Positions 33,873 to 43,307 of a stretch of DNA of 50,984 nucleotides are shown here, in pieces. Position 1 is the first letter of the stretch. Each line of letters begins with the position of its first letter. The position numbers were made by a program, and so were the translations under genes. Source of the stretch: an uncultured Prevotellaceae bacterium. GTDB lineage: Bacteria > Bacteroidota > Bacteroidia > Bacteroidales > Bacteroidaceae. The DNA lies in NCBI GenBank assembly GCA_902770195.1, contig CACXSA010000038.1:1-50984 (forward strand), given 5' to 3'. Below the pieces are notes generated by a model. It was not told the DNA's origin. It did not search any database and saw nothing but the letters and a program-made list of their open reading frames with translations.

Positions 33873-35649
33873 GAAAGTCATAGGCAACTTCTTCGTGTTA
33901 AAACCCTTGTAGCGGATGTTACAAAGTATATCGAGTTGTGTGTTGGTCAGTACGGGTTGTGGCAGGCGTACCATCTTGCAGTTTGAGGCATCAGGTGTCA
34001 GGATGTTCGTTCCCACGGCACCGATATATTCCGTCAACGACATCACGAGTTCCTCGCGGATGGGGTCGATGGCAGGGTTGGTGACCTGTGCAAACTGCTG
34101 ACGGAAGTAGTTGAAGAACACCTGTGGACGGTCGCTAATCACCGCCAGTGGGGTGTCGTTACCCATCGCTGCCACAGGTTCCTGTCCGGCAGTAGCCATC
34201 GGAATGATGGTCTTGTCGATATCCTCTTGTCCGTAGCCAAACTGCACCAGCTTTCGCTCAAAGTCGCTCACAGCATTTTCCACCTTACGGCCGCTCTTTA
34301 GTTTCTCCAGTTGTACACGGTTCTCAGAGAGCCACTCCCGATACGGATGAGCCTTCGCCAACTGCTCCTTGATTTCGCCGTCATAGTAAATCTTACCCTC
34401 TTGGGTGTCGATGAGCAGGATCTTTCCTGGTTGCAGACGACCTTTCGACACTACATCGCTAGGTTCAAAATCCATCACGCCAACCTCACTGGCTACCACC
34501 ATCATACCCTGTTTGGTGATGGTGTAGCGACTGGGGCGCAGACCGTTTCGATCCAGCATACCACCTGCATAGCGTCCGTCGCTGAACAGTAGTGCAGCTG
34601 GTCCGTCCCACGGTTCCATCAGGATGGAGTGATACTCGTAGAAGGCCTTCAGGTCTTCGCTGATGGGGTTCTTGTCGTTGAAACTCTCGGGCACGAGAAT
34701 GGCCATCGCCTGCGGCAACGACAGTCCGCTCATCATCAAAAACTCAAACACGTTGTCGAGAGAGGCAGAGTCGCTCATCCCTTCCTGTACAATGGGTCGT
34801 AAGTCTTTGATGTCGCCCAGTGCCTCGCTGTTAAGCACACTCTCGCGAGCCTTCATCCAACCGCGGTTGCCACGAATGGTGTTGATCTCGCCGTTATGTG
34901 CCAGCAGACGGAAGGGCTGTGCCAACTTCCACTTAGGGAAGGTGTTGGTCGAGAATCGTGAATGAACCAATGCCAGACCGCTGGTAAAGTAATCATTCGA
35001 CAAATCAGGGAAATAGCGACGCAGCTGTCCGCTGGTCAACATGCCTTTGTAGATGATATTTTTGTTCGACAGCGAGCACAGGTAGAAGTCCTCGTCATTG
35101 ATACGGTTTTCGATGCGCTTACGCACCTTATATAATATACGCTCGAACACGGGAATGTTCTCTTCGGTCACGCCCGTCACGAAAATCTGTTTGATGTCGG
35201 GTTCCACCTCACGGGCGGCCACGCCCAACACCTCAGGGTTCGTAGGTACCGTGCGCAGGTGCATCAGCGTCAGTCCTTCACGCTCAATCTCCTCAATCAT
35301 CACACTCAGGATCTGCTGCTGAGCCTTCTCTTCTTTGGGAAGAAAAACGAGCCCCGTGCCATACTTTCCTTTCTCGGGCACAGGGATGCCTTGCAACAAT
35401 ATAAACTCGTGGGGAATCTGCAGCATGATACCGGCACCATCACCCGTCTTATCGCGTGTCTCTGCACCGCGATGCTCCATGTTCTCTAATACACGCAAGG
35501 CTTGATCCACCAGTTCGTGGCTCTTGCCTCTGTGTATGTTTACCACCATACCTACGCCACAGGCGTCGTGTTCGTAGTCTGGTTGATAAAGTCCTCTGTT
35601 ATCCATTTTTCTTTTCATATTTTATTATTATACTATCGAAACTTGGCTG

Positions 35650-35657
35650 CAAAGGTA
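35650..35657 (-). promoter_or_regulatory. -7 box of the gltB promoter
   Basis: Minus-strand TACCTTTG, 31 nt before ATG 35618; no clear -33 box. The 298-bp gltB-glnN divergent spacer also carries the elements listed at 35787-35876. Confidence 0.55.
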
Positions 35658-35786
35658 CTGTAAATCGGACTGCCAGTGAACTTTTTCTTTCTTTTTTAGT
35701 TAACGAAGGTGTGTGTAAGTGACACTTTGTAACAAATCGACACGAATTTCCAGTCAAATAATAACAGAGTGATTAAAATATAGTGT

Positions 35787-35834
35787 TTTATGATACAATA
35801 TGTCATTTTGCATACATAATTACATACAAAATGA
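35787..35834. promoter_or_regulatory. Operator candidates upstream of glnN
   Basis: TTTATGATACA (35787-35797) repeats the left arm of the amtB inverted repeat. Next to it, TCATTTTG (35803-35810) and CAAAATGA (35827-35834) form a second inverted repeat ending 9 bp before the -33 box. Together they look like a regulated nitrogen promoter. Confidence 0.45.
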
Positions 35835-35843
35835 TAATTATTC

Positions 35844-35876
35844 TTTGTTTCTTACAAGCAAAACGTTGTACCTTTG
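35844..35876 (+). promoter_or_regulatory. glnN promoter
   Basis: TTTG (35844-35847), 21 nt, TACCTTTG (35869-35876); leader to ATG 35917 about 34 nt. Confidence 0.72.
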
Positions 35877-35916
35877 CAGCGAATATTTTTAAGTTTTACC
35901 AAATAGAAGTAAAAAG

Positions 35917-38136
35917 ATGATGGAAGCATTAAGATTTCAGGTTGTCGGTGAGGCATTCAAAAAGAAGCCTCTTGACGTAAAAGCACCTAGTGAGAGACCT
36001 TATGAGTATTTTGGTAAGAAGGTCTTCAATCGTGAAAAAATGTATAAGTACCTGCCTAAGGACGTGTACGAGAAGATGGTCGATGTAATAGAAAATGGTG
36101 CACGCCTAGACAGAATTGTTGCCGATGCTGTTGCTGCGGGCATGAAGCAGTGGGCCATAGAGAATGGTGTTACCCATTATACACACTGGTTCCAGCCTCT
36201 TACTGAGGGCACTGCTGAGAAGCATGACTCATTCATTGAGCACGATGGAAAGGGTGGTATGGTAGAGGAGTTTACCGGTAAACTCCTGGTTCAGCAGGAG
36301 CCTGATGCCTCGTCGTTCCCCAGTGGTGGTATTCGTTCAACCTTTGAGGCACGTGGTTACTCAGCATGGGATCCCACCTCTCCCGTTTTTATCATAGACG
36401 ATACGCTTTGTATTCCTACAGTCTTTATCAGTTATAGCGGTGAAGCGCTTGACTATAAGGCTCCTTTGCTGCGCGCTCTGCATGCTGTCAACGTAGCAGC
36501 AACAGATGTTTGTCATTATTTTGATCCTGCTGTCAAAAAAGTAACCTCTAACCTGGGATGGGAACAGGAATACTTTTTGGTAGATGAAGGTCTCTATGCT
36601 GCACGCCCGGATTTGTTGTTGACGGGGCGTACGCTGATGGGGCACGATTCTGCTAAGAACCAACAGATGGATGACCACTACTTCGGTGCTATCCCTGAGC
36701 GCGTACAAGCCTTTATGAAGAATCTGGAGTTTGAGGCTTTGGAACTGGGCATCCCCGTAAAGACCCGTCATAACGAGGTGGCTCCTAACCAGTTTGAGTT
36801 AGCTCCTATTTTCGAGGATACCAATCTGGCTGTTGACCATAACATGCTGCTGATGTCAGTCATGAAACGTGTTGCCCGTAAGCATGGCTTCCGTGTACTG
36901 TTGCATGAAAAGCCCTTCGCAGGCATTAATGGTTCGGGAAAGCACAACAACTGGTCATTGAGTACAGATAACGGCATCTTACTTCATGCGCCAGGAAAGA
37001 CACCTGAGCAGAACCTGCGCTTTGCCACCTTTATAGTTGAGACCCTGATGGGTGTCTATCGTCATAACGGCTTGCTTAAAGCCTCGATTATGAGTGCCAC
37101 CAATGCACACCGTTTGGGTGCCAATGAGGCTCCTCCAGCCATCGTGTCCAGTTTTCTTGGCAAGCAGGTAAGTGAATTGCTCGACCACATTGAGAAGGCT
37201 GATGTTGACGATATATTGGCTATGACAGGCAAGCAGGGTTTGAAGATGGATATTGCAGAAATACCAGAGCTGCTCATTGACAATACCGATCGTAACCGCA
37301 CCTCTCCATTTGCCTTTACTGGTAACCGTTTTGAGTTCCGTGCCGTTGGTAGTGAAGCCAACTGTGCCAGTGCTATGATAGCCCTCAATTCTGCTGTAGC
37401 TGAGGCTTTGGTTGATTTCAAGAAACGGGTGGATGCTCGTATTCCTGAGTTTACTGAAAAGTTGAAAGGAACGGCTCATAACGCAACTTTCCATGCCATC
37501 ATTGACGTGCTACGTGAGGATATTAAGACTTGCAAGCCTATCCGTTTCGACGGCAATGGTTATAGTGACGAGTGGGTGGCTGAGGCAGAGAAGCGTGGAC
37601 TTGATGTGGAGAAGTCTTGTCCTAAGATTTTTGAACGTTATCTTGATAAGAGCAGTATTCAGATGTTTGAGAGTCTAGGCGTAATGACTAAGAAGGAGCT
37701 GGAGGCTCGTAATGAGGTGAAATGGGAAACATACACCAAGAAAATTCAGATTGAGGCTCGTGTGCTGGGTGACCTGTCGATGAACCATATTATCCCAGTG
37801 GCTACGCGCTACCAAAGTGAGCTGCTTAGTAATCTGAATCATATGTCTGTTGTGTTCCCAATAGATACAGCGGATAAGCTCTCGGACCGTAATAAGAAGA
37901 TTATCCAGGAGATTTCAGAGCGTACTTCTGCCATCGAAAAAGGTGTGGAGGAGTTGGTTGAAGCTCGAAAGAAAGCCAACAAAATAGAAAGTGAACACGA
38001 AAAGGCTATTGCATATCACGATAAGGTGGAGCCCTATCTTGACGAAATACGTTATCAGATAGATAAACTTGAACTCATCGTTGATGATGCCCTATGGCCG
38101 CTACCAAAATATCGAGAGCTGCTATTCATAAGATAG
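35917..38136 (+). CDS. glnN: Glutamine synthetase type III
   Basis: Makes glutamine from glutamate, ammonia and ATP. 739 residues, the size of the Bacteroides GSIII enzymes and far longer than GSI. Conserved GSIII blocks are present: GTAEKHDSF, SSFPSGGIRSTFEARGY, GWEQEYFLVD, RHNEVAPNQFELAP, and the nucleotide/glutamate region AGINGSGKHNNWS at about 338-350. ATG 35917 is followed by a second ATG. Divergent from gltBD and preceded by operator-like palindromes. With gltB and gltD damaged, this enzyme would supply glutamine without the matching GOGAT step. Confidence 0.96.
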   Translation: MMEALRFQVVGEAFKKKPLDVKAPSERPYEYFGKKVFNREKMYKYLPKDVYEKMVDVIENGARLDRIVADAVAAGMKQWAIENGVTHYTHWFQPLTEGTAEKHDSFIEHDGKGGMVEEFTGKLLVQQEPDASSFPSGGIRSTFEARGYSAWDPTSPVFIIDDTLCIPTVFISYSGEALDYKAPLLRALHAVNVAATDVCHYFDPAVKKVTSNLGWEQEYFLVDEGLYAARPDLLLTGRTLMGHDSAKNQQMDDHYFGAIPERVQAFMKNLEFEALELGIPVKTRHNEVAPNQFELAPIFEDTNLAVDHNMLLMSVMKRVARKHGFRVLLHEKPFAGINGSGKHNNWSLSTDNGILLHAPGKTPEQNLRFATFIVETLMGVYRHNGLLKASIMSATNAHRLGANEAPPAIVSSFLGKQVSELLDHIEKADVDDILAMTGKQGLKMDIAEIPELLIDNTDRNRTSPFAFTGNRFEFRAVGSEANCASAMIALNSAVAEALVDFKKRVDARIPEFTEKLKGTAHNATFHAIIDVLREDIKTCKPIRFDGNGYSDEWVAEAEKRGLDVEKSCPKIFERYLDKSSIQMFESLGVMTKKELEARNEVKWETYTKKIQIEARVLGDLSMNHIIPVATRYQSELLSNLNHMSVVFPIDTADKLSDRNKKIIQEISERTSAIEKGVEELVEARKKANKIESEHEKAIAYHDKVEPYLDEIRYQIDKLELIVDDALWPLPKYRELLFIR

Positions 38137-38151
38137 TTTGAAGTTTGCAGA

Positions 38152-38194
38152 AAGGTGGAGTTTACTCGTGAGAGTAGTTCCACCTTGTTTTTTT
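38152..38194 (+). terminator. Terminator of glnN
   Basis: AAGGTGGA (38152-38159) pairs with TCCACCTT (38179-38186), an inner ACTC/GAGT stem extends it, then G and T7. Confidence 0.92.
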
Positions 38195-38262
38195 CTTATC
38201 GATGAAATTTTCGAACAGGTGTGGTGGCTTTCAAACATTTGTTACATTAAAAATGTAGGGAA

Positions 38263-38296
38263 TTTGTTGTTGTTTAAAAAAAAATGTATATCTTTG
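38263..38296 (+). promoter_or_regulatory. Promoter of the LruC lipoprotein operon
   Basis: TTTG (38263-38266) and TATCTTTG (38289-38296), 22 nt apart (slightly long). Leader to ATG 38346 about 43 nt. Confidence 0.6.
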
Positions 38297-38345
38297 CACC
38301 ATTATTACATCTGTTTTGAATAAAAAAACTAAATATTTATCGATA

Positions 38346-40730
38346 ATGAAAAAGAAGAATTGGATGAAAGGTATTGCCCTGACGGCATTGATCCTTGCAG
38401 CATCTTGTAATAAAGCGGATTTCGGGGAAATGCAGATTTCCGACGAGGTGATTTCTCATAATGCTGAGGAGAAGCTCGGCATTGCTATTGCTGATGGTCA
38501 GACATGGCAGATGACGCAGCAGGTGAATGCCAAGGTTGATGTGAATATGAGCAATGGCGAAGATTATAAAGTAGCTATTTACTCAAATAATCCTATTCTT
38601 GACGGTCATGGAATAGTATTGGCTGAAGGAAAGGTGTCTGATGGAGGACATTTCTCTAAGAATTTCACTTGTCCTACGAGTAGTTCAGAGCTTTATATTG
38701 GGTTGACTGATGCTGCAAACTACACTATTTATAAACCTGCAGTGATAGAAAATGGTGTACTGGGTGTCGCATTTGGAACGACGGCAAAGAATAATGCTCC
38801 CCATAGATCTTATCAGGTTGGTAATGATGTCTATGATGTGTTTACCTTCCCAACAGCAGAGGAGCTGCAGGCCGCTTTCCCGACATCAATACCTGCAGAT
38901 GCTGATGAAGTGGCAGATTTGGCTACGATGGAGAAGTATAATACTGAGTATTATTATTATAACAATCTCTATTGGATATATCTGAGAAATGGCGCAAACC
39001 ATAACTATCAAGTAACCAAGACGGGTGAAGCAGAGATTGGCGGTACATGGAATAATGCGGCTGTCGGTCCATACAATGTTTACGTTGCTGTTAATGGAAA
39101 TGTTACTTTGAAACGTAACGGCACGGAAAAGATGAACCTCTATATCCTTAGCGGTCATGTAACCATTGATAGTAATTTCGGAGAGTGTGGCGGAATGATT
39201 TCTGTGGCTGAAGGTGCTACACTTCATGATGCTCGCACCAGTATTGCGAGCAATCATGGCATTACGGTGTATAACCGTGGTACTTTCGTTGCTACCAGTA
39301 GTAAGTATGATATTGGTAACAATGCAACGATTTATAACGAGGCATCATTTACTTCAACAAACGCACTCAGCTATAGTGCCGGCTCCAGCAATACATCCTA
39401 TTTTTACAATATTGGCGATGATGCCTTGTTGACAGCTCCTTCTATGACGTTCAATTCCACCTGTAACTTCATTTCTGAAGGAACGGTGAATATTGCCGGT
39501 GAGACTTTCGTCACACAGAGTGGTATTACGTGGGTGAACAATGGTAAATATACAACGAACACATTGAAGTTCAGTGCACATAACGGTACATTCTACAACT
39601 ATTGCCAACTCATAGTAGAAGACAACTGTTGGTTTCTGGACGGAAGTTTTAACATGATGGACAATAGCTATGCCGAAATGGGAACGGCTGTAGTCAATAA
39701 CTTCCATGTTGTGATGGGTAACAATTCTGGTCTCAACATCAAGAATGGTACTGCGTTTGGTCAGCAGGGCAATGGTATTGATCAGGGCTTCTTTGCTAAG
39801 GATGATAATGCTGTTGCCTATGTGCGCTTGGGTGGCGTAACCAAAATACCATTCCATAACTCACCATGTGCCCTTCAAATCTCTGGTGCACATCTGACTT
39901 TCTGCTATGAGACTATGAATTTCTATGATGGATGCTCTTTAGGCTTTTATGCTTCGTATGAAAATGCCAACTATTGGAATCAGGGTGATGCAGCAAAGAT
40001 TGCATACGAAAAAAGTCGTGATCGTACGTGGAAGAATAATGGTGCCATAGAGGTTTCGTTTACTGATGGCAACTTTGCTCCTGTAAGGGCTGGTGAGTGT
40101 TCAGCAACTTGGAATAGAAGTGGAACGGTAAAGGATGAAACTTATCCTGTTTACAGCTATGCCTTCGAGGATACTAAGATGGGAGACTACGACATGAACG
40201 ACGTGGTGATTAAGGCGCAAGAGACGGCGAATGGTAAGATTAACCTGAAGGTGGTGGCTTGTGGTGCTACGCTGAACCTGAACATCCGCCTTTATCCAGC
40301 GGGTACGCGTTCTGCCAGCGAGGTAGCTCACTATGACGGATCGCCCGAGACGCTCACATATAATGGGCAGGATGAGGTTCACCTGATGTTAGGTGCTGAG
40401 GCTGGTGTAATGGTGAACACTGGGGCTTCGGCAACGGCGCGTCCTATCACTATTCAGATAGACAAGGGCAACTACGACCCTGCTCACCTGCCACTGGCCA
40501 TCTTCTCTGCTGCTCAGGGTGAGATTCGTCTGGCTGGTTCCGGACAGGCTCCCTATGGTGTTATCATCCCAGAAGACTGGAGCTGGCCCAGAGAGCGTAT
40601 CTGTATCACTCAGGCTTACAACGAGGAAGATCATCGCTTTGCTGACTTTGCAGCAACAGTAGGTACTGCAGAGGACTGGTATAAGCATCCTACCAATTGG
40701 GTGATGAATGAGGCTTCACTGGGATACTGA
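38346..40730 (+). CDS. LruC domain-containing lipoprotein
   Basis: 794 residues. Lipoprotein signal with cleavage before Cys near residue 21 (LILAASC-NKADF). The middle (about 230-500) is rich in G/N/T beta strands (GHVTIDSNFGECGGMISVAEGATLHD...), like a beta-helix. The C-terminal third is the LruC/DUF4842 domain: YAFEDTKMGDYDMNDVVIKA (MGDYDMND at about 612-619), LYPAGTR, DEVHLMLG, VIIPEDWSWPRERICITQAY, ending near DWYKHP. I start at ATG 38346; a TTG at 38316 in frame lies just after the promoter. Its stop overlaps the start of the partner lipoprotein by one base. Probably surface-exposed; ligand unknown. Confidence 0.85.
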   Translation: MKKKNWMKGIALTALILAASCNKADFGEMQISDEVISHNAEEKLGIAIADGQTWQMTQQVNAKVDVNMSNGEDYKVAIYSNNPILDGHGIVLAEGKVSDGGHFSKNFTCPTSSSELYIGLTDAANYTIYKPAVIENGVLGVAFGTTAKNNAPHRSYQVGNDVYDVFTFPTAEELQAAFPTSIPADADEVADLATMEKYNTEYYYYNNLYWIYLRNGANHNYQVTKTGEAEIGGTWNNAAVGPYNVYVAVNGNVTLKRNGTEKMNLYILSGHVTIDSNFGECGGMISVAEGATLHDARTSIASNHGITVYNRGTFVATSSKYDIGNNATIYNEASFTSTNALSYSAGSSNTSYFYNIGDDALLTAPSMTFNSTCNFISEGTVNIAGETFVTQSGITWVNNGKYTTNTLKFSAHNGTFYNYCQLIVEDNCWFLDGSFNMMDNSYAEMGTAVVNNFHVVMGNNSGLNIKNGTAFGQQGNGIDQGFFAKDDNAVAYVRLGGVTKIPFHNSPCALQISGAHLTFCYETMNFYDGCSLGFYASYENANYWNQGDAAKIAYEKSRDRTWKNNGAIEVSFTDGNFAPVRAGECSATWNRSGTVKDETYPVYSYAFEDTKMGDYDMNDVVIKAQETANGKINLKVVACGATLNLNIRLYPAGTRSASEVAHYDGSPETLTYNGQDEVHLMLGAEAGVMVNTGASATARPITIQIDKGNYDPAHLPLAIFSAAQGEIRLAGSGQAPYGVIIPEDWSWPRERICITQAYNEEDHRFADFAATVGTAEDWYKHPTNWVMNEASLGY

Positions 40731-41998
40731 TGAAGAAAGTACTTTGGTTCGTGGCCATCAGCATGGCGATTGGTGCAACACTGACGTCATGTAAGAAAAA
40801 CCTCTTTGATCCTGATTTTGCCAAGGAGGCCTTGAAGTTGACTTTCCACAACGATGTGGTGGATCCTGACCATACGTGGAGTCTGATGAACGACTATACG
40901 GTGAACGTGACAGCTAATGTGGAGGATGTAGAACGTGTGGAAATTCTGTCCCTGAACCCATATACCGCCGGCGAAAAGAGTGTGGAGGTGATGGCTCAGC
41001 GTGACGTGACAGAGTGTGAGAGATTCAGTTTGGACTACTCCGTGCCATCGGTGAACGATAGTGTTTATGTGACTGCTATCACATCGGATGGTCGTTACCG
41101 AGTGGTAGCTATGGAGTCGGGGACCTCCAGCATCGACTTCTCCACGATTAACACGAAGAACACGGGAAAGTTGTCGCCAGCCATGTCGCAAGAGGTTTAT
41201 TACTGCTTCTGCAATTCCTTTCCGCAACCCAGTGCGACATGGAGCTTCACCGATTGTGTGATGCGCCTGTCGAAAGAGGTCATAGACGAGCAAACGCTCC
41301 GCATCTATGTGACCTTAGTAGCAATGGGATGTTCCAGTCAGGTGGCAGCAGCGTTGCGCTTGGACGGCATCAACTACGATGATGTGGAGAGTGTCAATAT
41401 TTCGAACGGGAAGACATTCAACAGTTATGACGGCCTACGCCGAACGATTATCAGGGATGAGAACACGATGCTTAAAGGACAAGACGGCTCGTTGGTGATT
41501 AATCTTTTTGACGACGGTCATCTGGCTTTTACGGTGAATGTGGATGATGCAGGTATCGTGACGCGATATATCACGAATGTGACGCATAATACGGACGAGA
41601 CTCACAAGGAATGCAGTCCGGTGACGGTGAGCTACGATGTGAAGTTCAAGAAGCGTAATGTGCCCTATCAGATAAGCTTTATGGACCTAGACCCCTTTAT
41701 TCTATACAACTACAACAACAATGTTTGGGAGGTTCACAAGTATGTCTATAAGTTCAAGGAGACGCTCTATAGTTATTACAGCGGCAGCCCTTCCAGCTAT
41801 GATACGGGCTTTACCTGGGCTTTGGAGGTTCCCTATAAATGGTTCCGCTATCCACTGCTGAATATCTCCATGGGAAGTTATAAGAACGGTGTGATCTATG
41901 GAGCCTATCAACGACCTTATCACTCTTTTGGTGAGTGGGGCGAGGATATGAATGTAGCGCGTGACTGGTATCTTTATCCTTCTCCGAATGTGTATTAA
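40730..41998 (+). CDS. Lipoprotein partner of the LruC protein
   Basis: 422 residues with a lipobox (LTSC, Cys about 21). The region after it (KKNLFDPDFAKEAL...DPDHTWSLMNDYTVNV) matches the start of lipoproteins encoded with LruC proteins in Bacteroidetes. The rest is beta-rich without catalytic motifs. TGATG overlap with the upstream gene implies translational coupling. Likely a surface protein working with the LruC protein; function unknown. Confidence 0.7.
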   Translation: MKKVLWFVAISMAIGATLTSCKKNLFDPDFAKEALKLTFHNDVVDPDHTWSLMNDYTVNVTANVEDVERVEILSLNPYTAGEKSVEVMAQRDVTECERFSLDYSVPSVNDSVYVTAITSDGRYRVVAMESGTSSIDFSTINTKNTGKLSPAMSQEVYYCFCNSFPQPSATWSFTDCVMRLSKEVIDEQTLRIYVTLVAMGCSSQVAAALRLDGINYDDVESVNISNGKTFNSYDGLRRTIIRDENTMLKGQDGSLVINLFDDGHLAFTVNVDDAGIVTRYITNVTHNTDETHKECSPVTVSYDVKFKKRNVPYQISFMDLDPFILYNYNNNVWEVHKYVYKFKETLYSYYSGSPSSYDTGFTWALEVPYKWFRYPLLNISMGSYKNGVIYGAYQRPYHSFGEWGEDMNVARDWYLYPSPNVY

Positions 41999-42017
41999 TA
42001 ATTTTTGCTGACAAGAA

Positions 42018-43250
42018 ATGGTACTGAATTATATCTGGGTTGCTTTCTTCCTCGTTGCCTTCGTGATAGCAGCGGTGAAGTTGGTATTTCTGGGAGATTA
42101 TGATGTGTTTCCTGCGATGATGGACTCTACGTTCTCATCGTCAAAGACGGCTTTTGAGATATCGCTGGGATTGACAGGCGTGCTGTCACTCTGGCTTGGT
42201 GTGATGAAGGTTGGCGAAAAGGGTGGGGTAGTCAATGCTTTGGCGCGCCTGCTGTCACCTGTGTTTACCAAGTTGTTTCCTGACATTCCGAAGGGACACC
42301 CCGTGACGGGTTCTATCTTCATGAATATTGCTGCCAACATGCTGGGACTGGACAATGCCGCCACACCGCTTGGACTGAAGGCGATGGAACAGATGCAGGA
42401 GCTGAACATGAAGAAGGATACGGCATCGAACCCGATGATCATGTTCCTGGTGTTGAACACGTCTGGACTGACGCTTATCCCCGTCAGTATCATGGTATAT
42501 CGTGCACAGATGGGGGCCGCACAACCTACAGACATCTTCATCCCCATCCTGCTGGCTACATTTTTCTCGACACTGGCAGGTATCACTATCACTTCGCTCT
42601 ATCAACGCATCAACTTGCTGAACCGCACCATCCTGTTGACGCTAGGAGGAGCCTGTGCGGTAGTGGCTGCTATTATCTGGGGTTTCTCGCAGATGGATCC
42701 CGATACGATGAACCGTGTGAGCACCACGTCGGCCAATATCCTGCTGATGATGATAATTACGGGTTTCATATTGGCTGGCGTGCGCAAGAAGGTGAATGTT
42801 TACGATGCCTTCATAGAAGGAGCCAAAGACGGCTTTCAGACTGCCGTACGCATTATTCCCTACCTGGTGGCTATCCTTGTGGGAATCGGAGTGTTCCGTG
42901 CCTCTGGTGCTATGGATATGCTCATTGGTGGCATGCGCTGGTGTGTGGAACTGACCGGTGTTAATGCCCAATGGGTGGATGCTATGCCAACGGCATTGAT
43001 GAAGCCGTTGAGTGGCAGTGGTGCCCGTGGCATGATGGTGGATGCGATGACGACCTATGGAGCCGACTCGTTTGTGGGTCGCCTGTCCTGTGTGTTCCAA
43101 GGTTCTACAGATACCACTTTCTACATTCTGGCCGTTTACTTCGGTAGTGTAGGTGTGTCGAAGACGCGTCATGCCGTTTCCTGCGGCTTGCTGGCCGACC
43201 TGGCTGGCATCATAGCAGCTATCGCGATTTGCTATTTGTTTTTTAACTAG
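42018..43250 (+). CDS. SpmA/SpmB-type nucleoside-recognition (Gate) membrane protein
   Basis: 410 residues, about 10 membrane segments, two Gate domains joined in one chain. The first half is like spore maturation protein SpmA (GLTGVLSLWLGVMKVGEKGG..., NMLGLDNAATPLGLKAMEQMQ) and the second like SpmB (IPYLVAILVGIGVFRASGAMD, PLSGSGARGMM, QGSTDTTFYILAVYFG). Bacteroidetes do not sporulate, so the name reflects homology; a transport role is likely but unproven. It starts 19 bp after the lipoprotein gene. Confidence 0.85.
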   Translation: MVLNYIWVAFFLVAFVIAAVKLVFLGDYDVFPAMMDSTFSSSKTAFEISLGLTGVLSLWLGVMKVGEKGGVVNALARLLSPVFTKLFPDIPKGHPVTGSIFMNIAANMLGLDNAATPLGLKAMEQMQELNMKKDTASNPMIMFLVLNTSGLTLIPVSIMVYRAQMGAAQPTDIFIPILLATFFSTLAGITITSLYQRINLLNRTILLTLGGACAVVAAIIWGFSQMDPDTMNRVSTTSANILLMMIITGFILAGVRKKVNVYDAFIEGAKDGFQTAVRIIPYLVAILVGIGVFRASGAMDMLIGGMRWCVELTGVNAQWVDAMPTALMKPLSGSGARGMMVDAMTTYGADSFVGRLSCVFQGSTDTTFYILAVYFGSVGVSKTRHAVSCGLLADLAGIIAAIAICYLFFN

Positions 43251-43270
43251 TGGGAACTAGTAAAACTAGT
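43246..43270. repeat. ACTAGT tandem triplet
   Basis: ACTAGT at 43246, 43256 and 43265. The first supplies the TAG stop of the SpmA/SpmB-type gene. A short spacer repeat, probably dispersed. Confidence 0.7.
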
Positions 43271-43307
43271 CATATTAGATATACTAGAAAAGATTGAAAA
43301 GAAAACA

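Larger units (their letters stand above)
31051..35618 (-). pseudogene. gltB: Glutamate synthase large subunit, split into four frames by inserts and deletions
   Basis: The four open pieces (33756-35618, 33088-33771, 32040-33191, 31051-about 31990) together span a whole GltB. They show the N-terminal glutaminase with Cys20 (HDACGVGM), the central domain, the FMN/synthase domain with 3Fe-4S cysteines ([16 protein letters not shown]), and the C-terminal GXGXG helix (GRVVVLGKTGRNFAAGMSGG). Breaks: (a) near 33800-33815, one base apparently lost in a G-run before AALDKLCKDAEACVDEG; (b) near 33130, AWNPETIA joined to DEKESPIF with about 20 residues missing and a frame change; (c) 31985-32085, a 101-bp element with a stop and about 20-25 host residues missing. 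Four more palindromic inserts add peptides. Otherwise conserved, so loss is recent or partly an assembly fault. Confidence 0.82.

Noticed and set aside
31051-35618. gltB as four separate genes
   Set aside because: The pieces are consecutive parts of one GltB chain in family order; none has its own promoter.
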